This document shows positions 33,199-42,188 of a DNA stretch of 64,000 nucleotides, piece by piece. Position 1 is the first letter of the stretch, and each line of letters begins with the position of its first letter. Below the pieces are notes generated by a model. The model did no database searches. It was not told the origin of the DNA and saw nothing but the letters and a program-made list of their open reading frames with translations. Source of the stretch: [Actinomadura] parvosata subsp. kistnae (lineage in GTDB: Bacteria; Actinomycetota; Actinomycetes; Streptosporangiales; Streptosporangiaceae); contig NZ_OOHJ01000018.1 in assembly GCF_900323885.1 (NCBI RefSeq), positions 1,054,001 to 1,118,000 on the forward strand, read 5' to 3'. The position numbers and the translations under genes are program-made.

Positions 33199-34080
33199 TC
33201 ACTTCATCGTGACGCGGATCCCGGAGATCGCCTTCGTCCGGAACGACGCCGGTCCGCTGGCGGCCACCAGCACATCTCCCCGGCACACCATCTCGGCCCG
33301 CCGCCCCCGTCCCTGGACCACCCCGGGCATCCGGGCCCGCTTCGCGCAGTCGGGTGTGGGTACGAGCGCCACCGTCTCCGCCGCCCCGCCGCCGAACCAC
33401 AGCTGCGGCCCGATCGGCTCCCCCTGCGCGTACTCGCCCGGCTCGGCGAGCTGCACCCCGCCGCGCGCCGTCAGCACGAGATAACCGTCCTTGGTCACCC
33501 GCCCCTTGAGGTTCGTCGCCAGCGCCGTCCGCTGGTCGAACGTGAGCCCCTGCCCCCGGTCGTACATCGCCACCCGCCACGGCCCGAACGCGAACAGCAG
33601 CACCTGCCCGTACTGGCCGCTGCCGGCCTGGCGCGGCCAGAGCGTCACGTTCGGCGCGTAGTTCCTGAGCGGCCGGCCACCGCGCGTGATCTCGGCCTCG
33701 CCGCCGTAGGGCGCGACGAACTCCCGGAACATCCCGTCGATCCACCCCGCCCGGAACGGCCGCACCCCCATGGCGGCCAGCCTGAGCCCGGCCGGGTACC
33801 GCACCTCGGCCCGCGCCCCGTGCGGGAACACCACCTGGATCACCTCATCGCCGCCCTTGTGCTTGACGGGCGCGGTCAGCATGTTGGGCGGGTTGTCGAT
33901 GGTGGTCAGGGAGGTGATGGGCGAGGGCGTCCGGGTGGCGGACACGGGCCCGGGCTCCGGGTCCCGGCTGGCGAGCAGGCCGACGACGGGGATCAGCAGG
34001 AGCGCCAGGACCACCGCCAGCCCGATCCACCGGCGACGGCCGCGCTCGCCTGCCTCGATGACGTCGAACTGGTCAGCCAC
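33199..34080 (-). CDS. Conserved hypothetical membrane-anchored protein
   Basis: A 293-residue protein I cannot place in a named family. One N-terminal transmembrane helix (WIGLAVVLALLLIPVVGLL, about residues 18-36) follows a short charged cytoplasmic tail, so most of the chain is outside. The outer part has a beta-rich look (AEVRYPAGLRLAAMGVRPF, VLLFAFGPWRVAMYDRGQG, GPQLWFGGGAAETVALVPT) and two cysteines (DCAKRAR, VCRGDV) that could pair. ATG start. No operon partner; next gene upstream is the VapC-like toxin, divided by 46 bases. Confidence 0.75.
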   Translation of the reverse strand: MADQFDVIEAGERGRRRWIGLAVVLALLLIPVVGLLASRDPEPGPVSATRTPSPITSLTTIDNPPNMLTAPVKHKGGDEVIQVVFPHGARAEVRYPAGLRLAAMGVRPFRAGWIDGMFREFVAPYGGEAEITRGGRPLRNYAPNVTLWPRQAGSGQYGQVLLFAFGPWRVAMYDRGQGLTFDQRTALATNLKGRVTKDGYLVLTARGGVQLAEPGEYAQGEPIGPQLWFGGGAAETVALVPTPDCAKRARMPGVVQGRGRRAEMVCRGDVLVAASGPASFRTKAISGIRVTMK

Positions 34081-34126
34081 GACGTTCCTAGCCGAGTAGT
34101 GCCGGCTTGCGCCCTTACGTCTCAGT

Positions 34127-34555
34127 TCAATTGAGGGGCGACCGCCAGCGCAAGCCCTGGAACCTGGCGAAGTCCTGGTCGCAGGTCACAAATTCACAAC
34201 CGTGCTCGATGGCGAGTGCGGCGAGGTAGGCGTCGGGGATGAGGTTGCCGGTCGCGCCGGCCGCGCGGGTGAGCCGGGTGAAGATCTCCCAGTGCCGGTC
34301 CTCCGCCGTGACGACGATGGCATGCGGCTGGTTGCGGTAGGTCTCGGCGAAGGCCAGCGCGCGCTCGACGGGATCGGGCTCCTTGTAGATGCGCCGGTTG
34401 GTGACCATCCGGACGAAGCCGTTCACGACGAAGTCGCTCACCGCGTAACCGGAGTCGCCGTTGACCATCTCGTCGATGACGGCGTGGCACTGCTTGTGGT
34501 CGGGGGACTCCTTCCTGAAGGCGTTGACGAGGACGTTGGTGTCAGCGAGCAGCAT
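34127..34555 (-). CDS. vapC: PIN-domain toxin (VapC family)
   Basis: A 142-residue PIN nuclease. Acidic active-site residues: Asp5 in LLADTNVLVNAF, a Glu/Asp in the middle helices, and Asp near TGNLIPDAYLAALAIEHG and VTCDQDFARF. In this family the domain cuts RNA, often tRNA. The frame opens upstream, but ATG 34555 gives the family start and overlaps the antitoxin's end by 14 bases, the usual VapBC layout. Confidence 0.9.
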   Translation of the reverse strand: MLLADTNVLVNAFRKESPDHKQCHAVIDEMVNGDSGYAVSDFVVNGFVRMVTNRRIYKEPDPVERALAFAETYRNQPHAIVVTAEDRHWEIFTRLTRAAGATGNLIPDAYLAALAIEHGCEFVTCDQDFARFQGLRWRSPLN

Positions 34556-34835
34556 TGCGCGCCCTCTCGACCCATTCCTCGTCTTCGAGGTCGGAGAGGA
34601 TGTGCTCCAGCGTCTCGCCGGCGTCGAGCCGTTGCTGCACCATGGGCGCGAAGCCAGGCTTGCTGTCGGACGTGATGAGCTCCACGCGGGGCCGCTCGGC
34701 CACCTCCGTGGCTCGGTTGAGTAGTTGGCGCAAGGCGTCCTCCATGACTGAGGTGAGACTTCTTCCGTTCTTGGCCGCGTACGCCTTCGCCTCGTTGAGG
34801 AGCGTCTCGTCGATGCGCACCGTTGTCCTCCGCAT
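34542..34835 (-). CDS. vapB: Ribbon-helix-helix antitoxin (VapB family)
   Basis: A 97-residue protein starting MRRTTVRIDETLLNEAKAYA, a typical RHH DNA-binding N-terminus, followed by AKNGRSLTSVMEDALRQLL and an acidic tail that would bind the toxin. ATG 34835 preferred over an ATG eight codons upstream. Precedes and overlaps vapC; the pair should repress its own promoter in the AT-rich stretch 34836-34916. Confidence 0.88.
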   Translation of the reverse strand: MRRTTVRIDETLLNEAKAYAAKNGRSLTSVMEDALRQLLNRATEVAERPRVELITSDSKPGFAPMVQQRLDAGETLEHILSDLEDEEWVERARNAAR

Positions 34836-34916
34836 GACTCCAGCGTCCGCGCCTGACATAAAAATGTCAACACCAGATAGTAGTCACGCGATCACAGATT
34901 TTGCGCCCACTTTACG

Positions 34917-36347
34917 TCACCACGTGGCCACATTGAGCTTCCCGTCACTGGTCACCCGCACCCGCTCCCCCACCAGCTCCCGCTCCTCGGCCTCCGCCAG
35001 CAGCGCCGCTTCCTCGACCACCGCGTAGGAACGCCCCCCGGGCACGTCCAGCACAAGGAACCCCTTCTCGGCGGCGCCGTCGCGGCCGTGCGCCACCGTG
35101 TACCCGGCGACGATCCCCACCCCTTCGCAGCTCTCCACCAGCGGCACCTCCTTGGCGACATGAACCGGAGCGGCGTCCCCGAGCCGCCCGCCCGGCTCGC
35201 TCGACCACACCGCGTACGTGTGCTTGGTCAGGTGCATCCCCACCCCGGTCACCAGCCCGTGCCCCGACTGGGCCCGCAGCAGCCCGGCCATCGTGGCCGT
35301 CGAGTGCAGGACGTAGTCGCTGGCCGGCCCGCCCGCGTACGGCAGCCCGCCGGTGACGGTCAGCCCGCGCGGGTCGAGCGGGTCGAGCCCGATGGCGTCG
35401 CACGCCTGCCGCAGCGCGATCGCGAAGCAGCTGTAGAGGTCGAGCGCGTTCATGTCGTCGAGGGTCAGCCCGGCCCGTTCGAAGGCGGCTTCGGCGGCGC
35501 GGGCGATGGCGGTGGAGGAGCCGAGCGCGGGCCGGGCCGCCACCTCCCAGGCGTCCTCCGCGTACGCCCATCCGCGCAGGTACACCCGCCGGTCGGGCGG
35601 CACTCCGAGCCGGTCGGCCAGCGCGGTGCTGGCCAGGACGACGGCGGCGGCCTGGTCCACCTCCAGCACGGCGACCGTGTCCCTGGTGTAGGGCCAGCCG
35701 ACGAAGCGGTCGCCGAGCTCGCGGGGCTCGCGGGCGGTGCGGCGCCAGGCGTGCGGGTTCGCGGCGGCGACCTCGGTCATGGGCGCCATGATGCGGGCCC
35801 GTTCGCGCATCTCCTGCTCGATCGTGAGGCCGGCCGCGGCCCGCCGCGCGGTCTCCATGATCGGGTACGTGTGCACCGGCAGGACCAGCCCGTGCGCGAG
35901 CGCCGAGGGGTGCGGCGGCCGTTCCCACCCGTACGGGGGCTTGGGGTCGGCGGGATGGCTCCACGGCACGTGCTCCCCCGCTTTCCTGTACGCCCTGCGC
36001 GTGGCCAGCGCCTCGGCCCCGGCGACCAGGGCGGAGTCGAGCTCGCCCGCGGCGATGGCGGCCATGGCGGCACCGATGAGCAGGTGCGGGGCCGTCCCTC
36101 CGACTTTGGAGTAGACCCGGTGGCGCGGCGTGGCGCCGAGGCGGTCGGCGAGGCGGCCGACGGGAGAGTCGTACTGCCAGGAGTCGGTCCAGACGATCTG
36201 GATGGAGTCGAGCCGTTCGACGGGCAGCCGCGCGTCGCCGGCGGCCTCGCGTGCCACGGACTCCCAGAGGTCGAGCGGCTCGGGCCCGGGCTGCTCACGA
36301 ACGGTGCGTTGTGCGATGCCAATGAGACAGGGGGTGCGAGGGTCCAT
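34917..36347 (-). CDS. Thiolase-like acetyl-CoA acetyltransferase family protein
   Basis: A 476-residue thiolase-fold protein of the lipid-transfer/atypical acetyl-CoA acetyltransferase group. PCLIGIAQRTVREQPGPEPLDL opens the family; AGAEALATRRAYRKAGE, NALDLYSCFAIALRQACDAIG and GGLPYAGGPASDYVLHS follow. The nucleophilic Cys expected in CSGS-type thiolases is not evident, so condensation activity is uncertain; an extra C-terminal beta domain (GFLVLDVPGGRSYAVVEEA) resembles an acyl-CoA synthase-associated OB-like part. ATG start. Upstream TCAACC/GGTTGA inverted repeat at about 36357-36380 may be an operator. Possibly fatty-acid or sterol catabolism. Confidence 0.82.
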   Translation of the reverse strand: MDPRTPCLIGIAQRTVREQPGPEPLDLWESVAREAAGDARLPVERLDSIQIVWTDSWQYDSPVGRLADRLGATPRHRVYSKVGGTAPHLLIGAAMAAIAAGELDSALVAGAEALATRRAYRKAGEHVPWSHPADPKPPYGWERPPHPSALAHGLVLPVHTYPIMETARRAAAGLTIEQEMRERARIMAPMTEVAAANPHAWRRTAREPRELGDRFVGWPYTRDTVAVLEVDQAAAVVLASTALADRLGVPPDRRVYLRGWAYAEDAWEVAARPALGSSTAIARAAEAAFERAGLTLDDMNALDLYSCFAIALRQACDAIGLDPLDPRGLTVTGGLPYAGGPASDYVLHSTATMAGLLRAQSGHGLVTGVGMHLTKHTYAVWSSEPGGRLGDAAPVHVAKEVPLVESCEGVGIVAGYTVAHGRDGAAEKGFLVLDVPGGRSYAVVEEAALLAEAEERELVGERVRVTSDGKLNVATW

Positions 36348-36630
36348 GGATCAAGTCAACCAGAACATCGCTCGGTTGATAAGGAGTGGCATGTGATAAA
36401 TGCGGTTACCGCTGTGACCAGAGAAATTCAATCAAGGCGTTCACCTGCGGAGATGCCCATCACGAATACATGCGAATTTGCTATTTCTATAACGGAATGG
36501 AACCGGCTCATGCTTTTTCACGTCGTTTCCTGGTCGCCGGATCGCGCCGTTCATTAACGTTCCGAACGTTTTCCTGGCCCACCGGGGCGCAGTCCCCCGC
36601 TCTGGGCCGCCGAAAGCTGAGAGGAGCTCC
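36348..36630. promoter_or_regulatory. Divergent intergenic region between thiolase-like gene and protease paralogue 1
   Basis: AT-richer DNA. TCAACC and GGTTGA form an inverted repeat with a 12-base spacer near 36357-36380, close to the thiolase-like start. Two AACGTT copies at 36556-36561 and 36565-36570 lie near paralogue 1. GAGAGGAGCTCC is the ribosome site for 36631. I see no CRP-like site here. Confidence 0.4.
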
Positions 36631-37752
36631 ATGAACCCCCGAGCAAGGCGCATCGCGTTCCCCCTCGCCGGCCTGCTGGCCATCGGACTGGCGGCGGGAA
36701 TGGTCAGCGGCGCCGCAGACGCGACGACCGCACCCTCCGACGTCATCGCCAGGAACTCGGCGACCCCCGCCGAGCAGGCCGTCCAGTTCTGGACGCCGGA
36801 CCGCGTCAAGCAGGCCACCGATCACGACGAGGGCATCGACGTGACGTCCAAGGGCGTCAAGGGCAGCAACGACGCCCCCGACGGCCCGCCCGGTTCCGTG
36901 CCGCCGATCGGTGGCGAGAAGACGTCGTCCAAGAGAAGCAAGCACGTCAACCTGCCGAACACGGTCGGCCGCGTGTTCTTCACGCTGCCCAAGGCCGATC
37001 CCCGCGACCCGAGGAACTGGCGTTACTGCTCGGCCACCTCGGTCCAGAGCAAGTACCGCAACCTCGTGGCGACCTCCGCCCACTGCGTGTACGACACGAA
37101 GCAGAACACCTTCTACGACAACTGGATCTTCATCCCGTCGTACTGGGACGGCGACAAGGTCTGGAACGGCAAGGCCCCGTACGGCATCTACGCCGCCAAG
37201 ACGTTCAACGCGCACGACGACTTCGTCGTGAAGGAGGACTACGACTACGACTACGCGTTCGTCAACGTCTTCAACGGCATCAAGGTCGACTGGCAGAAGG
37301 CCGGCAACCGCTGGCGGTGGACCGTCAAGAACGTCGGCCGCCTCGGCGACAACGTCGGCGGTCAGGGCTTCACCTGGAACCGGAGCACCAAGCTGAACGT
37401 GTTCTCGTTCGGCTACCCGGCCGGTGAGCACCCCGACGGCGACCGGCCCTACACCGGCCGCACGATGAAGTACTGCTACGGCAAGACCAAGGCGATGCCC
37501 GAGGCCAAGAAGTACAACCTTCAGGAGCACGTCGGCTTCAAGTGCTCCTTCACCGCCGGCGCGAGCGGCGGACCGTTCCTCTACAACTACAAGAGCGCGT
37601 CACGCACCGGCTACCTGGTGGGCGTCAACAGCGTCGCCTGGGACACCGACGGCAACGACCGCTACGACCACATCTCCTCTCCCTACTTCAACACCGACAC
37701 CTACAAGGTCTACAAGGCCGCGGCCAACCGCTGGACGGGCAACTGGCGGTGA
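36631..37752 (+). CDS. Secreted trypsin-like serine peptidase, paralogue 1 of 6 (catalytic triad intact)
   Basis: A 373-residue exported protein. Signal peptide residues 1 to about 31 (AFPLAGLLAIGLAAGMVSG, Ala-rich cleavage region). A pro-like segment precedes HVNLPNTVGRVFF. Chymotrypsin-fold landmarks: His151 in LVATSAHCVYD, Asp207 in YDYDYAFVNV and Ser312 in TAGASGGPFLYNY; Cys133/Cys152 likely pair. ATG start with GAGGAGCTCC. First of six head-to-tail paralogues to 47760. Expected to be an extracellular peptidase of the V8/glutamyl-endopeptidase-like group; specificity not readable. A hairpin terminator follows. Confidence 0.9.
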   Translation: MNPRARRIAFPLAGLLAIGLAAGMVSGAADATTAPSDVIARNSATPAEQAVQFWTPDRVKQATDHDEGIDVTSKGVKGSNDAPDGPPGSVPPIGGEKTSSKRSKHVNLPNTVGRVFFTLPKADPRDPRNWRYCSATSVQSKYRNLVATSAHCVYDTKQNTFYDNWIFIPSYWDGDKVWNGKAPYGIYAAKTFNAHDDFVVKEDYDYDYAFVNVFNGIKVDWQKAGNRWRWTVKNVGRLGDNVGGQGFTWNRSTKLNVFSFGYPAGEHPDGDRPYTGRTMKYCYGKTKAMPEAKKYNLQEHVGFKCSFTAGASGGPFLYNYKSASRTGYLVGVNSVAWDTDGNDRYDHISSPYFNTDTYKVYKAAANRWTGNWR

Positions 37753-37777
37753 TCGACCGGCACTCCACTGACGGGAA

Positions 37778-37805
37778 GGCCCCGGTTCCCCTGGGAGCCG
37801 GGGCC
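37778..37805 (+). terminator. Hairpin terminator after paralogue 1
   Basis: GGCCCCGG pairs with CCGGGGCC, with inner TCCC/GGGA pairing. It begins 25 bases past the stop. Confidence 0.7.
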
Positions 37806-37838
37806 ATCCATCGGCGGAATGAGGGGTGCGATGCGGGC

Positions 37839-37852
37839 GTGGCGTACGCCAC
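37839..37852. promoter_or_regulatory. Perfect 14-bp palindrome upstream of paralogue 2
   Basis: GTGGCGTACGCCAC is a perfect palindrome in the 345-base gap between paralogues 1 and 2 (37753-38097). It could be a regulator site; no known consensus is claimed. The rest of the gap is AT-richer toward 38097 and should hold the promoter. Confidence 0.35.
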
Positions 37853-38097
37853 TGGAACGTGCGAATGCGACCGCGAATGCGCGCGAATTCGGTTCACGCG
37901 GATCGCCGCCGAACCCGCCGCTGACCTGCGGTGACGCAGCCCACTAATGATCATTTACGCGTATCGAGAGCGCACGACTGACGGCATCCTTATGGTTCGC
38001 GACGCACTCTTGATCAGGTAACGAATCTCTATCCGAGCTGCAATACCGTCTGTACATCTGGAAAAATCCACCCTTACGACCCCAAGAAAGGCATTTC

Positions 38098-39222
38098 ATG
38101 ATCCCCCGAGCCAGGCACTTCGTGGCCGCTGCCCTCGGCAGCGCGCTGCTGATCGTGCCTGCCTTCACGGGGATCGCCCACGCCGCGACGAGCGCGGTCG
38201 CCAGCAAGGTGTACGCCGTCCCGCTGGCCAGGACCCTCGCGGACGTGAAGCGGGTCGCCGACTACTGGAAGCCCGACCGCCTCAAGCAGACCGACCTCTA
38301 CACCCCGGCCACGCCCGGCTCCGGCGCCGGCTCGACGACCTCGTCGGGCGCCGCCGCCGGCCCCGCCGCGCCCGCCGCCGCTGGTGTCACCGCCACCGCT
38401 GCCAAGCGGACGAACGCCGCGGCCGCCGTCGCGCCCGCGCTGCCCCGTCAGGGCACCGCCGCCAACACCATGGGCAAGGTCTTCTTCCGCTTCGGGGACA
38501 AGGAGTTCTGGTGCTCCGCCGCCGCGGTCGCGGCCAGGAACCGCAGCGTCGTCGCCACCGCCGGCCACTGCGCGTACGACTCGCGCACCGGCAAGCCCGC
38601 CGACTACTGGATCTTCGTCCCGAACCCCGGCCCCAACGGCGGCGCCCCCGACGGCATCTACGTCGGCGCCTCGATCAGCCTGCACGAGGACTGGTCGGGC
38701 AAGGGCGACTACGACTACGACTACGCGTTCGTGACCGTGCACCGGGGCTTCACCTGGGTCGCCGGCAAGGACGGCGCGTCCGTCATGCAGGACGTCGGCC
38801 GGCTCCAGGACAACGTGGGCGGCCTCGGGCTCGAACTGAACAAGAAGCCCGGCACGTACACCGTGACCGCCTTCGGCTACCCGGCCGGCCAGCAGCCCGA
38901 CGGGACGCACCCGTTCGACGGCAAGACGCTGCTCAAGTGCCTGCCCGGCACCACCCGCTACACCGTCGCGCCCGGGCGCGACCTGCAGAAGGGCGTCGAG
39001 CTGACGCCGTGCGACTTCAGCCCCGGCGCCAGCGGCGGCCCCTGGGTGATCGCCTACGACAGCACCCGCAGGCTCGGCAGCCTGGCCGGCGTCAACAGCC
39101 TGACCTGGAACAGGGACGCCAAGGGCCGCTACGACTCGGTGTCCGCGCCGTACTTCGACACCACCACCGGAGAGGTCTACCGACGCGCCGCGTCGCTCTC
39201 GACCATCCCAAATGTGACCTAA
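38098..39222 (+). CDS. Secreted trypsin-like serine peptidase, paralogue 2 of 6 (catalytic triad intact)
   Basis: A 374-residue exported protein with signal peptide HFVAAALGSALLIVPAFTG and cleavage near AHAA. A long Ala/Pro/Thr-rich linker (about residues 70-118) precedes the domain and is unique to this copy. Triad: His157 in VVATAGHCAYD, Asp208 in YDYDYAFVTV, Ser312 in SPGASGGPWVIAY. Most divergent copy in the C-terminal third. ATG start behind GAAAGGCATTTC. The stop codon is overlapped by a CRP-like palindrome that probably serves paralogue 3; no terminator separates them. Confidence 0.9.
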   Translation: MIPRARHFVAAALGSALLIVPAFTGIAHAATSAVASKVYAVPLARTLADVKRVADYWKPDRLKQTDLYTPATPGSGAGSTTSSGAAAGPAAPAAAGVTATAAKRTNAAAAVAPALPRQGTAANTMGKVFFRFGDKEFWCSAAAVAARNRSVVATAGHCAYDSRTGKPADYWIFVPNPGPNGGAPDGIYVGASISLHEDWSGKGDYDYDYAFVTVHRGFTWVAGKDGASVMQDVGRLQDNVGGLGLELNKKPGTYTVTAFGYPAGQQPDGTHPFDGKTLLKCLPGTTRYTVAPGRDLQKGVELTPCDFSPGASGGPWVIAYDSTRRLGSLAGVNSLTWNRDAKGRYDSVSAPYFDTTTGEVYRRAASLSTIPNVT

Positions 39223-39228
39223 GTCATA
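39213..39228. promoter_or_regulatory. CRP-like palindrome upstream of paralogue 3
   Basis: TGTGACCTAAGTCATA fits TGTGA-N6-TCACA with one change in the second arm. It lies 193 bases before the start of paralogue 3 and overlaps the stop of paralogue 2. Confidence 0.5.
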
Positions 39229-39420
39229 GCAACCATCTGATCACTGCGGGTGATCAGCGGCTTCTTTGTCACAGTACGGTCACGGCGCGCGTTTGGAACG
39301 CTGACAGGATCTACCGGTAATTCACATGACCAGAGTCAACCCGATAGGTTCCGGGCTGTCCGTTTGCTGAGTTTTGAAGGTGCAGCAAGGCGCCTCATGT
39401 CAGCGCAACCTGGAGTTACC

Positions 39421-40584
39421 TTGAAGCGAATCCTCCTTCCCGCCGGCGGTGCCCTCCTGGCCACCGGCCTGCTCGCCGCCGGCCTGTCCGGCACCGCGCA
39501 GGCCGACGGCGACGTCGCCCACGACCCGATGGCCCGCAACAACTCCGACGCCGTCTCCATCGCCTCCTTCTGGCTGGCCTCGAACGGCGCGGCGCTCCGG
39601 TCCGCGACCCAGTACACGTGGGACTCGAACGAAGTTCGGAAGGTCGTCTCCAAGGGCGGCTACAGCCCCGACGGCAGGCCCGGCACCACCGCCCCGACCG
39701 GCTCCTCGAAGTCGACCGGCTCGGCCCAGAACGTCAACCTCCCCAAGACCGTCGGCAAGGTCTTCTTCGTCGACGGCCAGGGCAAGTTCCGCTGGTGCTC
39801 CGGCACCTCCATCCAGTCGAACTACCGCAACCTGGTCGCCACCGCCGGCCACTGCGTCTACGACACCGACAGCAACAGCGCCACCATGGACAAGTGGGTC
39901 TTCGTCCCCGGCTACTACCAGGGCAAGGCCCCGTGGGGCATCTACGTCGGCAAGCAGGCCTTCACCCACTACGACTTCGACACCTACGAGGACTACGACC
40001 GCGACTACGCGTTCGTCACCGTCTTCAACGGCATCACCTCGAACGGCGTCAAGCAGGTGGACCGCAAGGACTTCGAGCGCTTCACCGGCCCGAAGCGCGC
40101 CTGGGGCGGCCACTACTACATCCTCCTGTCCAAGGACGCCGGCCGCCTCGGCGACAACGTCGGCGGCCAGGGCTTCGCCTGGAACCAGCCCACCGGCAAG
40201 CCCGTCCGCGCCTTCGGCTACCCCGCCGCCCCCCACCCCGACGGCAACAAGCCGTACAGCGGCGTCACCCCCAAGCACTGCTACGGCAACACCACCGCCA
40301 AGGCCGTCGGCGCCTCCTGGCTCAAGATCGAGGAGCACATCGGCCTCAAGTGCGCCGTCACCCCCGGCTACGACGGCGGCCCCTGGCTCCTCAACTACAG
40401 CAACGCCAAGCGGCTCGGCTACGTGAACGGCGTCACCAGCACGTTCGCCGACCAGGACGGCAACGACCGCATCGACTACATCACCTCGCCGTACTTCGAC
40501 GGCGAGACCGCGTCCGTTTACAACGCGGCCAAGAACGTGTGGTCCGGCAAGATCGTGGGCCCGAACGGCGAGCTGTACAAGTAA
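39421..40584 (+). CDS. Secreted trypsin-fold pseudoprotease, paralogue 3 of 6 (Ser replaced by Asp, short insert)
   Basis: A 387-residue exported protein. TTG start: GGAG lies six bases before it, a layout conserved in paralogues 4-6. Signal peptide MKRILLPAGGALLATGLLAA, cleavage near AQA. His144 (LVATAGHCVYD) and Asp195 (YDRDYAFVTV) are kept, but the Ser position is Asp318 (TPGYDGGPWL), so classical serine-protease chemistry is not expected. A short insert (GVKQVDRKDFERFTG to HYYILLS) sits between the Asp strand and GRLGDNVGGQ, an abbreviated form of the 130-residue insert in paralogues 4-6. C-terminal GPNGELYK is shared with paralogue 6. Possibly a binding or regulatory protein. Confidence 0.88.
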   Translation: MKRILLPAGGALLATGLLAAGLSGTAQADGDVAHDPMARNNSDAVSIASFWLASNGAALRSATQYTWDSNEVRKVVSKGGYSPDGRPGTTAPTGSSKSTGSAQNVNLPKTVGKVFFVDGQGKFRWCSGTSIQSNYRNLVATAGHCVYDTDSNSATMDKWVFVPGYYQGKAPWGIYVGKQAFTHYDFDTYEDYDRDYAFVTVFNGITSNGVKQVDRKDFERFTGPKRAWGGHYYILLSKDAGRLGDNVGGQGFAWNQPTGKPVRAFGYPAAPHPDGNKPYSGVTPKHCYGNTTAKAVGASWLKIEEHIGLKCAVTPGYDGGPWLLNYSNAKRLGYVNGVTSTFADQDGNDRIDYITSPYFDGETASVYNAAKNVWSGKIVGPNGELYK

Positions 40585-40599
40585 GCCCTACCAGGGGAC

Positions 40600-40629
40600 G
40601 GCGAGGGCCTCGACCCCGAGGCCCTCGCC
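40600..40629 (+). terminator. Hairpin terminator after paralogue 3
   Basis: GGCGAGGGCCTCG pairs perfectly with CGAGGCCCTCGCC around a four-base loop, 15 bases after the stop. Confidence 0.8.
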
Positions 40630-40976
40630 TTGCCGTTCCCCCAGAAACCCTCTGAACGCGAGAACACAAAGCACTACCGGGTACGCGGGGGCTCACAGCA
40701 TGGCCTTCCGCTCGGGGGCGCTACGCGCCTTGGCAGCTTCAGACAGCGCCTCCCAAGGGGGCTCCGCCCCCTTTCGATCCCCCGACACCCCCGCTCGCTC
40801 CGCTCGCCGCAGCGCCACCGCCGTCTTGAGTAACGCCCTCAGCGAGGCTTGATCACAAGCGGGTACTGGTTGCCCGCGCGTCTCTCATCTCGCCGCGCAG
40901 ACATAACCCTCGAGATCGGATGGCTGCGCAGCCAGAGATCACCGCGCTCCGTAAAGGATTTTCTACACGCCACGGT
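40630..40976. other. Gene-free stretch with GC-rich hairpins
   Basis: About 350 bases without a credible gene. AAGGGGG at 40755 pairs with CCCCCTT ending at 40773, a strong hairpin, and CGCTCGCTCCGCTCGC lies just after. Marks the left border of the inserted module (HigBA remnant and IS fragment) inside the protease array. Confidence 0.5.
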
Positions 40977-41347
40977 GTGGAGGAATGGGAGATCCAGGTC
41001 ACAGACGAGTTCTTGATCTGGGTTGACACACTGGACAAACAATCGCGGCCAAGGTGGTCGACGCGATCGACCGACTGGCCGAGAGCGGGCCAATCCTGGG
41101 GCGTCCACTTGTCGACAAGCTGGAGGGTTCCCGGCTCCACAATCTCAAGGAGCTGCGCCCTGGCTCCGCCGGGCGATCCGAGATTCGGATCTTGTTCGTG
41201 TTCGACCCCTGGCGATGTGCCGTACTCCTCACAGGTGGAGACAAGTCCGGAAACTGGTCCGGTTGGTATCAGCGAGCCATCCCCCACGCGGAAGAGCTGT
41301 ACGCCGAGTATCTGAGGGCGCGCGAGAAGGAGGAGAAGGACCGATGA
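40977..41347 (+). pseudogene. HigB/RelE-type toxin, frameshifted
   Basis: The 5' part reads VEEWEIQVTDEFLIWVDTLD from GTG 40977; the 3' part, in another frame, reads VVDAIDRLAESGPILGRPLV and NLKELRPGSAGRSEIRILFV to the stop at 41347. Joined, they make a normal HigB-like mRNA interferase (Gp49-like group) of about 123 residues. The frames meet at about 41041-41052 (AATCGCGGCCAAGG), where one missing base, GCGGCC read as CGGCC, would restore the frame. The stop overlaps the antitoxin ATG. Either decayed or a sequencing indel. Confidence 0.75.
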
Positions 41348-41675
41348 CCAACTTCCACAAGTGGAGCGACATCCGCGCCGAGATCGTGGCCAACTCCGGT
41401 AGGGAGGAGGCCGTGGTGGAGGCCCGGCGGCGCAACCAGGCTTACATCGACGGCCACCGCCTCGCCGAACGACGCAAGAGCGTGGGTCTGTCGCAAAGCG
41501 AGGTGGCCGAGCGGATGGGCGTGGCCAAGAGCCGCGTCTCGCAGATGGAGCGCGGCGAGATGTCCACCATGGAGGCCGTGGCCGGCTACAGGCCCTGGGC
41601 GGGCAACCGCAGATCTCCGCGGTGTCCGGCGATGACCTCTACATCCTGCGCGGCACCGACACCCATGCCGCATAG
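41344..41675 (+). pseudogene. HigA/XRE-type antitoxin, frameshifted near its 3' end
   Basis: Starts MTNFHKWSDIRAEIVANSG at ATG 41344 with a clear HTH: LAERRKSVGLSQSEVAERMGVAKSRVSQMERGEM. After AVAGY (about 41590) the frame departs from the family; two bases on, another frame gives ALGGQPQISAVSGDDLYILR and stops at 41675, as expected for a HigA tail. A small deletion in the expected YIRALGG codons explains it. Together with the toxin this is a dead, or mis-sequenced, type II toxin-antitoxin pair. Confidence 0.72.
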
Positions 41676-41753
41676 CCGAACCTTCCACCCGCCCCCGGGA
41701 AGATCTTTCTTGGTTCAACTGACAGACGGTATTTGCCTTGTCACGATGGGCGC

Positions 41754-42167
41754 ATGCGTCGCGATGATCTGACAGACGCCGAATGGGAACAGGTCGCTCC
41801 CCTGATCCCCCACGACAGCGTCCACGCCGACCGCACCGACGACCGCACGGTGATCAACGGCCTGCTCTATCAGGCCCGCACCGGCGTCCGATGGCGTTAT
41901 CTCCCCGACCGGTACGGCTGCTGGGTCACCATCTACAAACGTCACCGCCGCTGGCTGGCCGACGGCACCTGGCACCGGCTGGCGCTGGCGCTCCGTACCG
42001 ACGGAGCCAAAACCATCAGGGCCGGCCACGCCGACCTCGACCTCATCCGCAGCCATCCCCCCGGCTCCCCCGGCACGGCACCGGACCTGTCCCCCTTCAA
42101 GGACACAGCGGTGCTGGCCAGCCTCCAGGCCCTTCTGGGCGACACGGTCAGAGCCAAGAAGCTCTGA
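41754..42167 (+). pseudogene. Truncated IS5-type transposase, N-terminal part with unrelated tail
   Basis: MRRDDLTDAEWEQVAPLIPH, VINGLLYQARTGVRWRYLP and YGCWVTIYKRHRRWLADGTW are the DUF4096-type N-terminal part of IS5-family transposases. After about residue 88 similarity ends and the remaining 50 residues (AGHADLDLIRSHPPGSPG) are not transposase-like; no DDE core follows. ATG start. Likely a fragment left from an insertion, joined by chance to a short open tail. A hairpin follows at 42189. Confidence 0.7.
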
Positions 42168-42188
42168 CACCGCCCCCACCACATCCCC

